64,000 nt of DNA from Epiperipatus broadwayi (Eukaryota > Onychophora > Udeonychophora > Euonychophora > Peripatidae). The DNA is taken from assembly GCA_028023455.1 (NCBI GenBank), contig JAQFVV010011399.1, forward strand, positions 1 to 64,000, given 5' to 3'. Below are positions 12,282 to 23,889 of this stretch, one piece after another. The notes beneath the pieces were generated by a model that had not been told where the DNA came from, ran no database searches, and worked only from the letters and a program-made list of their open reading frames with translations. The position numbers and the translations under genes are program-made. Position 1 is the stretch's first letter. Each line of letters opens with the position of its first letter.

Positions 12282-12819
12282 ATCTAAAATGTGGAAATAG
12301 AAAATATTTGGTAAAAAAAGTATGGTTGAAATATTAGTCATTGATTATAGCATTAAACAAGTCTTTATATTCATGCAAGGATTGGAACACTTCTAATCAA
12401 AACAATTTTTTTTCAAAACATTGTTGTTGAAAAGTAACTCATTTAAATATTTGTACAAAACTGTTACAAAATTAAGTACTATTAAAAGAAATCCAAGCCA
12501 TTTTGAATTAAAGAAATTTTAAAAAACAGAAGTCATCTGTGTGTCAGATAAAACCAAGCGATTGTAACATGTTTAAATGTTTAAGATGATAATATATTTT
12601 GTGAATATAAATGTACTTTCATAAAAGTTCTCAAATTGTCTTAATAGAAAATAACTTTCCTCATTAATAACTTTTGTTCAATGAAATATTTAAAGTCATG
12701 TCAATAAAATGTTTGTTTAGTGATTTTATCACTATTTAGTGTTTTACAAAATACTATCATCTTTGAGAAAATATAGTATGGGAAAAATGGAAAACCTGTT
12801 AATTTTTGTGATTATAAGA

Positions 12820-13389
12820 AACAGCAAATCTCTATAAGAATGAGAAACTTGAGAAATCATGAGAGAAGCCATATAAAAGTAAAAAATATAAAGATGAGAT
12901 CAATAACTATCCATATGACATTTATTAAAACTAAAATTATGGGAAAATCTATTACAGTGTAAAAAGGTATTTATTGCACTTTGTGTGAAAAAGAGAAGTT
13001 TTTATAAAGGATTTATAAAAAAACCATGAAAGAATAAAGGAGAAACATCTTTTCAGTGTAGTTTGTAATAATTTGATGCTGCAGATAAAAGTTTTGGAAT
13101 AAAGGGTGAAAAACCTTTTCAATATAGGTTGTGTGAACTGAAGACTGCATGGACAGAAAATATAAGGATGCATGAAGGAATATGGATAAAAAAATTTCCA
13201 TGTACATTGTGGACTGCTGAAAGGAGTTTTAGAGTATACAAAAAACACATGCAGGAAAACCTTTTCCATCTAATTTGAATACAAGCATGCAGAGAAAAGT
13301 AGTTTCTTAGTACATGAGTACGCATACAGGAGAAAAACTTTTTCATTAAAATTTGTGTGAATGTAGGACTGCTATATAGAGGTCTTAAA
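12820..13389 (+). pseudogene. Decayed N-terminal zinc fingers of locus 1
   Basis: Broken finger remnants precede the open frame: CTTTTCAGTGTAGTTTGT near 13,050, CTGCATGGACAGAAAATATAAGGATGCATGAA near 13,145, and ACGCATACAGGAGAAAAAC near 13,322. The Cys and His codons are interrupted by stops and small indels. These were probably extra fingers in an ancestral longer protein. They now act at most as 5' untranslated sequence. Comparable decayed fingers lie upstream of the frames in loci 2 and 3. Confidence 0.7.
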
Positions 13390-14772
13390 ATGCAAGAAAT
13401 AGCATTGATAAAAAAACCTTTTGAATGCAGTTTGTGTGAATATAAGACTGCAAGTAAAAGTAGTTTAAGGGTACATGAAAGAAGCCATACAGGAGAAAAA
13501 CCTTTTGAATGTAGTGATTGTGCCTTCAAAACTGCAAGTAAGAGTCATTTAAGACGACATGAAAGAACACATACAGGAGAAAAGCCTTTCCAATGTAGTT
13601 TATGTTCATTCAAAACTGCAAGAAAGAGTAGGGTGAGAGTGCATGAAAGTACACATACAGGAGAAAAACCTTTTGAATGTAGTTTGTGTGAATATAAGAC
13701 TGCAGATAAAAGCCGATTAAGACTGCATGAGAGAACACATACAAGAAAAAAGACTTTTCAATGTTGTTTGTGTACATTCAAAACTGCAAGAAAGGGCCCA
13801 TTAAAACTGCACAAAAGAATGCATACAGGAGAAAAGTCTTTTCAATCTAGCTTATGTGCCTCCGTAACTGGAAAAAAGAGCCAATCAAGGCTGCATGAAA
13901 GAACACATACAAAGAAAAAGCAATTTCACTGTGGTTTGTGTGCATTTAAAACTGTTTGGCAGAATTGTTTAAGACAGCACGCTACAACACATACAGGAGA
14001 AAAACGTTTTCAATGTAGTTTATGTGAATATAAAACAGCAGGCAGAAGTAATTTATCAGTACACGAAAGAATACATACAGGACAAAAGCCTTTCCAATGT
14101 AGTTTGTGTGAGTATAAGACTGCTCACAAAAGTAATTTAAGATTGCATGAAAAAATACATACAGGAGAAAAGCCCTTTCAATGTAGTTTGTGTACATTCA
14201 AAACTGCTCAAAAGTATTGTTTAAAACTGCACGCTAGAACACATACAGGAGAAAAACTATTTCAATGTCGTTTGTGTCAATATAAGAGTACAGCTAGAAG
14301 CAGTTTATTAGTTCATGAAAGGATACACACAGGTGAAAAATGCTTTCAATGTAGTTTCTGTAAATATAGGACTACAAGAAAAAGTCTTTTAACACTGCAT
14401 GAAAGAATACATACAGGAGAGAAACCTTTTGAATGTAGTTCATGTGCATTCAAAACTGCAAGAAAGGGTCATTTAAGATTGCATGAAATAACACATACAG
14501 TTGAAAAGCCTTTTCAATGTAATTTGTGTGCATTCAAAACTGCACGAAAGATTTCTTTAAAACGGCATGCTAAAACTCATACAAAAGAAAAACCATTTCA
14601 ATGTAGTTTTTGTGAATATAAGACTGTAAGTAAAAGCAGTTTCTCAATACACGAAAGAATACATAAAAGGGGAAAGTTTTTTCGATGTCATTTGTGTGCA
14701 TTTGAAACGGAACAAATAGATAAGTTAAGACTGCATGAAAAAACACATACAGAAAATGTGTTTCCAATGTAA
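13390..14772 (+). CDS. C2H2 zinc-finger protein, 16 tandem fingers (locus 1)
   Basis: Predicted sequence-specific DNA-binding protein, presumably a nuclear transcriptional regulator. The first ATG in frame is at 13,390 (MQEIALIKKPFECSL). An open stretch upstream to about 13,357 lacks an ATG. Sixteen C2H2 repeats of 28 residues follow, with the pattern F-Q/E-C-x2-C-x-Y/F-K-T-A-x-K-S-x-L-x2-H-x3-H and TGEKP-type linkers. Finger 6 has lost its first cysteine (FQSSLC). Linkers TRKKT, TKKKQ and TVEKP are diverged. No KRAB, BTB, SCAN or ZAD domain is visible in this exon. The frame ends at HTENVFPM, in the linker after finger 16. The next finger continues in another frame, so the protein is probably truncated relative to its locus 3 paralogue. 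An upstream conserved splice site suggests additional 5' exons. Confidence 0.85.
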   Translation: MQEIALIKKPFECSLCEYKTASKSSLRVHERSHTGEKPFECSDCAFKTASKSHLRRHERTHTGEKPFQCSLCSFKTARKSRVRVHESTHTGEKPFECSLCEYKTADKSRLRLHERTHTRKKTFQCCLCTFKTARKGPLKLHKRMHTGEKSFQSSLCASVTGKKSQSRLHERTHTKKKQFHCGLCAFKTVWQNCLRQHATTHTGEKRFQCSLCEYKTAGRSNLSVHERIHTGQKPFQCSLCEYKTAHKSNLRLHEKIHTGEKPFQCSLCTFKTAQKYCLKLHARTHTGEKLFQCRLCQYKSTARSSLLVHERIHTGEKCFQCSFCKYRTTRKSLLTLHERIHTGEKPFECSSCAFKTARKGHLRLHEITHTVEKPFQCNLCAFKTARKISLKRHAKTHTKEKPFQCSFCEYKTVSKSSFSIHERIHKRGKFFRCHLCAFETEQIDKLRLHEKTHTENVFPM

Positions 14773-15242
14773 TTTATGTGATGTCAGGTGTGCAAGTAAA
14801 AGTTCTTTAATGAATCATAAAAAAAGTCATATATCCAGTTTGTCAGAATTTGAGACTTCTGATAAAATTGTTATGAGATATCACAAAAAACTGCATACAA
14901 GAGAAAGAAGTTTTCAATGCACTTTCAAGAATTTGGGCAGAAATCATTTAAAAACACAGACATCAGTGCAATTTAAGAAAATTTGAAATTTCTAGTGAAG
15001 AGAATTTAAAAATTCATGACAGTATGCATGTAAAAGATAAATTTTTAAATTCCATTTTGTATGAAAACAAAATGCTTTTTCGTAATAACTTTAAAAATAC
15101 AATGGAAAAATCTTTAATTATTAATCCAGTATTCACTTGTCGATTGTGTGATTACAAAACAATTATTAAAAGTGATTGGGAAACTCATGAAAATAAACAT
15201 TTTACTAAACAGGAGGTTGTGAACCTGGTTTTACTATTTTGA
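14735..15242 (+). pseudogene. Frameshifted C-terminal part of the locus 1 zinc-finger protein
   Basis: Coding resumes in a second frame with FQCNLCDVRCASKSSLMNHKKSH, an intact finger, followed by worn repeats up to a stop at 14,984-14,986. A third frame carries CNLRKFEISSEENLKIHDSMH and then the terminal module SLIINPVFTCRLCDYKT followed by SDWETHENKHFTKQEVVN, ending at 15,240-15,242. The order and content match the unbroken locus 3 protein. The two shifts, near 14,750 and near 14,950-14,965, are therefore lesions or assembly errors rather than introns. If they are assembly errors, the locus 1 protein would run from 13,390 to 15,242. Confidence 0.75.
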
Positions 15243-15440
15243 GAAAGTAATCTTTTTTACCTTCAGATAATGGGAAATGTGCTAAAGTGCTGTTCACTGC
15301 AGTTGGAAAAGGTTGTCTACTATAGCAATGATTCATTATTCTGTTTGGTCACAAACATGTTAATAGTATTTCAATATAGTGACTGCTCACTTTGTAAGTA
15401 AATGGATTGCAGCAGTGCATAAAGATATATACATATATAA
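15243..15440 (+). other. Conserved 3' flank (likely 3' UTR) of locus 1
   Basis: CACAAACAT, TTTCAATATAGTGACTGCTCAC and ATTGCAGCAGTGCATA match the sequence just 3' of the locus 3 gene (minus strand, about 57,160-57,240), showing that the duplication reached past the stop codon. Confidence 0.6.
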
Positions 15441-15446
15441 CTATGA

Positions 15447-15450
<4 letters not shown>

Positions 15451-15504
<54 letters not shown>
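15451..15504. repeat. (TA)27 microsatellite
   Basis: An uninterrupted TA run, followed by further TA-rich sequence to about 15,530. Confidence 0.95.
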
Positions 15505-15509
<5 letters not shown>

Positions 15510-18500
15510 CAAATAATATATATATCAAAATGAGTAAATTATATAAATTATATTTTTAGAAGTACTTTGATAGACACTTTAGTCTTTATCAACTATATAA
15601 CGTTGAATAATCAAAACGAGACAACTTTAACAATACCATAGTTCAATTCAGATTATATATAGATTGTATGTGGATGGAAATAATTGGTGAATCTAAGTGT
15701 AATTTGAGAAGAGAATAAAAGAGATATGTTTTATATAATAGAATTCAAAAAAGAATAATCTGGAAAGATGTAAATAAATTCATCATCTGTTATATTTGAT
15801 CATAATAAATCTTGTCAATATGGTTTAAATTTGATTAAAAAATATGAAAATTATTAAATTGAGTTGTCATAATAATAAATAAAAGAGGATGTGATTTAGA
15901 AATTAAATGTTAATGAATGATATCAAATGTAAGATAAAGAATTGTGGGAAATTGAATTGAATATGGGTATTGTAAAGGTTATTTTTGATTATTATTATAT
16001 AGTTGATAAAGATAAAAGTGTATGAAGTTTTAAAAGAATATAATTTATATAAATTTATATTGATATATATATTGATTTGTATATTAATATATTGTTAAAA
16101 ATAGATATAATATATTACATATATATATAATGAAAATAATCACTTTAGTTTTGCTCATTTTAAAAGCAGTTATATAAAAATAAAACTCACACTTGAATCA
16201 TTCTGTCTGTAACAACCTTTAAGATTATTTTGGCCAGTAAAGTTATGAACAATTTAATCTATGTGATACTTTAACAGTTATTCAATTTACAGATTAACGA
16301 AATAGAATGTGCATAACTTCATATACATATTTGAGGTATTTTTTTAGCTATTGGTCTTGTGATTGATTTATGGCTGTGTCATTATCATATATCAGTAGAG
16401 CTTTTCTTTTTTGGGTAAGACAAATGTAGGTAAAGATAGAACTGGGTTGGCAGTTAAGTTGTCTTCTGGATGCTAAATCATGTTTTACTTAAAAGCTGGA
16501 CAACATCTTTGCTTTTATCATGGAGTAACAATGCTAGTCATAGATGGACAATTGAAACTTCTAGAATTTTATTTTAATAAAATTTAAATAATATGCATAT
16601 AAAGCCATTGTGTATTTAAATAGCAACATAATGTTTAATATTTCAACTTTTTGCATGTGGATGAGATGACTGATGATGGTCTTCACAGAAAATTTTCTAG
16701 AACACTATCCAACAATAAATGATTTTCTATTTTCATTTTACAGCCACTGCCGTTTTATGCTATCAAGTATTTTTGAACAACTTAAGCACTTTGATCCAAA
16801 CTTTATTTCAATCCTATCATAATGTTGTGTTTATTGAATCACAGCTTTTTCTTAACAAATGTTATCAATATCCTGTTTTTCGAAAACAGGAAAGAAAACA
16901 GATGATTTATAATTGGGAAAAAAACAAATTAAAAATTTCCTCTTTAATAATACAAATTCATTTCAGAATTCTTTTTATAATTAAAATCTAGTTACTTAAA
17001 TTCTAATGTTAACTTAATAATATTATTAACTTTATTTCGAATAAGTTTTCATTCCTTTTTTCTTTTCATTGATTAAGTTTATAATTAGTGTAACAAAACT
17101 ATTTTTTTTATTTCACATAGAAAAATATTTGAGATAAAATCCAAGAACTCACATGCACACCACTGAAATAAAATGTAAAGTTATTGTTACTTAAGATTCT
17201 CTTAGTTTGTGATTATAGGTGATTAAGAATTGCTACAATATGTTAATTTCAAGTGTCATCAATTAAAAAATTAAAAGTAATAAAACATAATATTTTTCTC
17301 TGTCTTTCTTTAAAATATGTATTACAAGTGAATAGAGTCTGAAAAATTATCATTTTTGAAAGTGGGTCTACAAAATTCTAGTGCATTTCCAAGTTTGAAT
17401 AAGTAAAATAAATAATCATTATCATTGTTTTAGGACAATTGTTTAGATAACCAAATTTATATTTGAACTGAAGTTTTTTTTTGTGGATTAGGTTAGTTAA
17501 TTTGTTTTAATTATATGCAATATTAAACCTAACATACTTAAATTAAATTTTAAAATGTTACATTGTATAATGTCAAGATATAGATTTTACCTTGTTTAAA
17601 ACCATATTACTTATCAGTTTAATAGTATATACAATTTATTTAAATACTACTGAATTAGTTGATCCAAACGTTGTATAATACCCAATCTCTATTATTGTCC
17701 ATCCTTTATTTTATTATAATAATTGTCAGTTTCACAACAGTCCTCATTTACTTAATAATCATCTTATAATAGGATTGACTTATTATTCATATAATGGAGC
17801 CATGAGGATATTTCATCATTTAAATAAACATTGGTATGGCTGTGCAATCTAAATCAAATGTCTGTAGATTAATTATTGTTACAGTGATCCCAAACATATT
17901 AGATGAGTGGTGTGATTGGTCTAGCATGTACTTGGATGGTAGGAGAATTGAACATATCATGATTCTTAATTTAATCCACCAATTGCTTTCTTTTGATAAC
18001 TTAAGTAAGTACCTATAGTATAACTAAATAAACATAATTATTGTTTATAAATGCTTCTCTCATCCCATTTGCATTCTAGATGACCATGAGACCCTATAAC
18101 CCCCAACTAAGCTAAGCTACAGATTAATATTATAATAAGAGTCTAATTCATAATTAGAAATGCAATCTAAATTATAAATTTCATTCTATCTTGTATAGAA
18201 TTGGTGCCTGGGAATTTATATGTGTATAGGATAATATAGGTGAAGATTGAAGAGGTTACAATATATATATTGAAGCAATCACTCTATAATCAGAGTGAGC
18301 TTCATGTTTTCCTACTTAAAATAAACTAACATGCACAAGGGTTCAAACCCAGCAATATTAAAATTACTAACAGTGCTGTCATATATATGTACTTACATAT
18401 ATTACAAACTATTATGACAAATATTTTATATTTTTGATTTTGATATTTTTATACTTTTGATTATTTTAAGCTTGTGTTTTTTTATTTAAAAGATAATTTT

Positions 18501-18880
18501 TTTTTATCATATAAAGTTTGTCATTTGTAAAAATTATTTGCATTTAATTTCACATTTGTAAAAATATAAAAGAAAGAAGATATAACCAAGATGGTAGCTT
18601 CAAATCAGCCCATTGTGAAGTTTTTTTCACTAATTAAATATTTTAATGCTTGATTTTAATTAATCAAAATATCATCTCATCATAGTTTACTTTTATAATT
18701 TAACGATTTTAATTAAAATTTTGCTAATGAAAGAGATTTGAACCTTATCTGCTTATATCTTACTTTTAATTAAAATGGACTAATTTGCTCAGGAATTTCG
18801 TAATTGTCTCATCTGCCTCTGGGCAAATGGGCCAAAACATTTCTGTAATAGATTGGGTGGTAAAAATAGAATAGAGGAGA
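15505..18880. other. Non-coding interval
   Basis: AT-rich, no gene recognised. A B-box-like GGGTTCAAACCC at 18,339-18,350, preceded by GTGAGCTTCATG at 18,295, may mark a tRNA-derived SINE related to the one at 4271-4336. A trace of LINE family B (AGATGGACAATTGAAAC near 16,540) is too short to call. Confidence 0.4.
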
Positions 18881-18889
18881 TAAGAGTCA

Positions 18890-19185
18890 GTCTAAGTCTG
18901 AGTCTTACACTTTCCTTTTTTTTGTGTGCTTAATTTTAAAATGACAGTTGAGTAGGGCCCGAATCGTCTTTCCCTGTGCCTCTCAAGACTGCCTCTATTG
19001 GTGCCACGAAACTCCTGCCATATAAATATGCTGCCACTAATGAAGGATCCATAGAGACCAAGACTGTTGACCACCAGGCTGATCCCCACGAGTCTGAAGT
19101 TCGGAGGAATCATTTTACCATTCACCCCAAGTATACCGAGGTAACAGTCCACTAGCTATGTAAAGTTGTCGGTACTTACCTCTAA
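18890..19185 (-). other. GC-richer island with an 86-codon open frame, unrecognised
   Basis: Base composition rises sharply here against flanks that are nearly all A and T. On the minus strand an ATG-initiated frame at 19,152-18,892 encodes 86 residues. It has a hydrophobic middle (VGISLVVNSLGLYGSF) followed by a basic segment (RGSLERHRERRFGP) and a lysine-rich end. A TAG ending at about 19,159 just upstream on that strand could be a splice acceptor. It could be an exon, a processed gene fragment or a low-copy repeat. No family was recognised and no function is proposed. Confidence 0.35.
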
Positions 19186-20450
19186 ATACTAACTTTATTT
19201 AATCTTTACTTGTAAGACCTCTCTATATACGTAATATATTTTCTTATAATACTAACTCCAATTTCACTTTATTCTGGCTTTATAAGTCTGCATTCCGTTT
19301 AATATTTTTTCAAAGTTTTCTTTAGTAATATGCCAGTCCAGCTCAACCTCACGAGTTTGAGATATAATTGCTTTTTTAAAAAAAGAAAAGAAACAAAAGC
19401 AAAGTAAATTGTAATGATAAGGATTTATTTATCATTCGCTTCCTGTAAGATTGAATATATTATTTTATTAATAAGAAGCACTCTATGCCTTTTTTTCTAA
19501 TAAAATATTTATTGAACATTAACCATTGTATGAGTTTTTAAAAACGATATTGTTTACAATTATTTGCTGTATAAACAATATAATAAGAAGTCAATACCCC
19601 GTTGCATATTATTTTATGATAGTCACGCTTTTATTACAACAAGAAGTACAAAACCAAAAAAAAATTTAAAACAAAAGGCAAGTTTAACACAATTACGACA
19701 AGGATGCAACTTCTCATTTAGAAAGAAGGAACTGTTTTTCTAAACTCGTAAAGAGATAGTTTTGTTTTTGAAGAAATTATAAAAAATAATAAAATATGTA
19801 ATTGAAATGATTAGTTAATTGTTATTAAGTTGACTGAATTTGAACCCAATTCATTGTTGGTTATATGCTTTACGTACTAACTTCATCTATATCATATATA
19901 TTACATCGAAATTAACACTCCAACTCTAGTCTATTAAATGACTTTTTTTTAATTTAATTTGAAGTATTAAACTGAGATGGACGTATTCTCATCTATTAAA
20001 AATAAAACTAAATAAATGTTTTTAAAGCATAAGTTTGATATTAATGAATTAGAAATCAAAAAACAAACAAACAATCCATTATGAAAGAATAAAATATTTA
20101 TTAGTGATTTTGAATGTTTAATATAAATGACTGCAACGCATTCAACACTCTTTCATCTTCTTTCAATGTTAGGGATTTCTAATGACAGAATGAAGCCAGT
20201 TTTTTGTCTATTTCTAATATAATAAAGATCATATGTCGCTGATGATCTGAAAGAGTAAAAATTAAATATTAATGTTTTACAAAAATAAATGAGTAATAAA
20301 TGCATGCATTATACATATTTTTATTTGCAAAAATTACAGATCATTAATTAATAAGAATGCAGCTAGATTATTTTATGAAAATGTAAACTGATGTTCCAAT
20401 TATAAATAGTAAATAACCAGGAAACACCATAATGTTGAAGATCTAATATT
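19186..20450. other. Non-coding interval
   Basis: AT-rich, no gene or repeat recognised. Confidence 0.5.
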
Positions 20451-21640
20451 TGTTTGTTTTATTTGATACTGCTTGTAAATTTTCATCTTCCTGCCTTCAC
20501 TTCCCCAAATATTCTAATTTCTCATCCATGACCAGTATCTAGTCCCACTCCTAATGTTTTATATTAATAAATGTTATCTACTTAGTGACTTTTCCCTATA
20601 TACACATGCTAAAAGTATCTTTTTCTCCTATGCCTTATTTTGGAGTTTTTCTTCATCATACAATTTACCCATTGCACAAAATAATTCCCTAATTCTATCC
20701 ATTTTGATCCATAACTCTAGTAAATAACAGTCTTGAGAACTTCAATACTTAGCAACTTAAATCTTCTTTTTGATCTGCATTTTCTATGCATAAATCTAAT
20801 TTCATACCATCTTGTGATCATATTAATAGATTTTGTTTATATAAAAAACAATCTACCATTTGTTTGATGTCTCAAACATCTCAGTGGTCATCTTCTGATG
20901 AATTTCTCCTCCCTCTTTCATTATTTGCTTCCTAGATAATTGTACATGCTTCTAACGAATTAGAAAATTTCATAAAATAATTAAACTTATATTTTTGATT
21001 TAATAACTAGTGTCTTAAACAAAAGTTTATGTTGAATCTGATTGAATATCCATTTGTTCATTTTTTTACTTAATCATGCCATCATTATCATGCTTACGAT
21101 TCTTCAATACCCAACTTTTATCTCCACAAAGTATTCTAGGAATTGTTATAACAATTATTTCAATTATTCGTCTGTTGCTTATATTTCTGAAGATTTTTTA
21201 GCACTTTAATCCATTTTCAAAATGAGATACTTTTTGATTATTAAATCTATTTGTAGTTTATGAATAACTCAGGATAAACTTTTATCCTCAAAGATAATGT
21301 TTTTGATATGATATTCCAGTTGTAACTCAAACCCTCTCTTTAATCTTTTGTTGAATTTCCTTACTCAGTGTCGCACAAATATTTTCAAAACACCTTTAGC
21401 TTTAAATGTAATATCATAATTATATTTACTGTCTGTTAATGATTATTTCCTTTATCAATTCCCAAAATATTTTTGTTTTTAACCACATTTATTTTTTTAT
21501 TAAACAGTTTAACATTTAGGCAATTATGAAATTGATTATGAAACCATTCTGTTTAATCATAGCTTGATTTACTTTGTAGTACTATAGAAAATAAGAATAA
21601 CTGAAGTTTTGGTATATTATTTTCTTTCTAAGAATGTTTC
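20450..21640 (-). mobile_element. Decayed LINE 3' fragment
   Basis: Minus-strand translation gives LCGDKSWVLKNRK near 21,110-21,150, resembling the YGSETWVL motif after the RT. It also gives YNYLGSK-like sequence followed by KEGGEIHQKMTTEMFE near 20,880-20,945. Further on, MDRIRELFCAMGKLYDEEKLQNKA near 20,630-20,710 resembles the GHVxRMDDERLPKKA tail of several LINE families. Stops are frequent. The motif order is slightly scrambled, so part of the call may be wrong. Confidence 0.4.
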
Positions 21641-23880
21641 ATAATTTAGAATTAGTTAAATCAAAAGTTTTGCTGAATTATTATTACTATTATGACTGAT
21701 TGGATAGGAATCTGCAGACACTTCAGTTTTTATTGACTTTCTTTTCTTTATTTTTATGGTTATGAATATTTATTAGCTTTCCATTGCTAATAAATATATT
21801 TATGTATTTTTGCAAGAGATGTATTTTGTGGCACATACTAAAATAAGATCGCCTAAATCTAGTCATTGCCATAATAAATATATTAGACTTTTACCATTGA
21901 TGGTAATTATATCTGGAATCAAATTATTTATTTTGTTATCCAAATATTATAAAGAAATCCATTATATATCTTAAAATAGCCATTTTATTTTATAAGAAAT
22001 AGGTAGGTGTTTGAGTTAGTTTGACTTCTACATGTTAGTAGCTCTGCCTAATAATTACAATGGTAAAAGAGTATTTTATTGTTATTATTAAGCAATAACA
22101 ATAAATTATGCCTTTGTATATCTTCCTGTTATCATAGAGCATTCCAGCATTTCAATATTTAAAACTATATTAGAAATTTGAAAGACAAATATGGCTGCCA
22201 TATGTTGTAGACTTTACCATCAATGATGAAAATGCCATCAGTCTATTGTCATTCAATTCTCCATCTATCTTTTTTTATATAGGGCTGCCGCAGATGTTAC
22301 CAAATGAAAAATGTTTTCATATTTGAATAGTAGTTATATGACTAGGAACTAATTATATATCTATCTGTTCAGCTATCTTATATGCATTTAAAAATACACT
22401 TGAAGATATTTGCATTCAGTTCATATGAATAAATATACTGTTCATGAAAATAAAATTCCTATTATTCTACATTGAATATGCATTTTATATATTTTTACTT
22501 TCAAACAATATGAAAAAAAAAGTAATGATCACTATATAGTTTGACTCTTCAGTCTATAACTCATTTATGATTATGATCTGACTATAAACTGAAAAGGTTA
22601 TTAATGATTAAAATTTACATTTTACAATTACTTCTCATTACTTCTTTTTAGATATCTTTTGTCTCATAAAAATCTTTCATAAATTTGTAGTTCATTTTTT
22701 TAAACTCCAAAATAATAGTTTTCATAAATTAGCCTAAACCTATATCATATAGTAGTTATTTTTATTTCTACTTTATTAAAGATATGGAATTTTTACATTT
22801 ATCAAATATTTATAATATCAAAAATAATATCCTGCAAAATACTAATACTATAGTCTTTTTCTTACTTTTAATAGCATCTTTTAATGAAGCTAATGATTTG
22901 GCCAAATGCAAAGAATCACATTCTAAATATTTCATTATTTGTAATTGTAAATTAATAGAAGAGTATATAATAGTCAATACATTCAAATTTTGTAATATTT
23001 TTTCACAAAAAAAATATGTAAAAAAGAATTAAACATAACGTTGATATATTTGTATTGTATATGAATATTTAAATCATATCGAAGTGTTTCAATTTAAATT
23101 TAAATTTTTGAATAATGTTCATTTTCTTATATGGAGATGAAACATCTGAATATAATTTATGCTTATAGTTCAGTTCTTTTTGTAACTCTAAAGTATAAAA
23201 TTAAGAACAATCAATTTAAAACAAAATTGAAACAGATAACTCATTATAAATTAAAAATTATATAATATATTCAAAAGGCACAATGTAATATTACATAATG
23301 TTTTTCTGAGGAAACTTATACACAGAAATATATATTTATTTAAATAAACAATTATTGACATTATTTTAATTTTGAAATTAATTAAATCATTGGTAAATCT
23401 TAACAGAATTGTTTACCACAATTTTTATGTTATTTGTTATATTGCCACATAAGAAAAGCTAAATAATCTCTGCAGGCTAAAATAATTGAGGGGAGAATCC
23501 GTCATCTTCATAGACAGTTTGAAAGGGCATTCCTTTAAACCACTTGTCTGAAAATTGTTTTTATTTTTTATTATGTTATCACTAGTAGAAAATATTGAAA
23601 AAATTAAATACAATCTTAATATATTTTTGATTCTGAGCACTTTTGTTAAAAGCAACTATTTTATTTAAAAAAGCCAAAGATAAAAAGAATATTGTACATT
23701 TAAGCAGGAATGTTTGTTAAGTGCATTATACTGAATATTATCTGAGTCTATGTTTCTTATTAAAAATCCTTCATTATTTATACACGTTCTAATTTTTATA
23801 TCAGTACAAACTATTTATTTTATTAGGTTTAACATCGTGAACAAATAAATATCTACTGTTTTTATTACAGCATTTATTTG
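21641..23880. other. Non-coding interval
   Basis: AT-rich sequence. Short frames near 22.8 and 23.5 kb have no family signature and are treated as chance. Confidence 0.5.
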
Positions 23881-23889
23881 AGATTTATT

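Noticed and set aside
13982-14197. Open frames antisense to zinc-finger arrays (also at 12,952-13,529, 31,051-31,806 and 58,278-58,942)
   Set aside because: They are periodic shadows of the 84-bp finger repeat on the other strand.
16430-16580. Trace similarity to LINE family B tail (AGATGGACAATTGAAAC)
   Set aside because: Too short and isolated to call.
16719-16991. 90-codon open frame
   Set aside because: Low-complexity AT-rich translation without a family signature or conserved context; likely chance.
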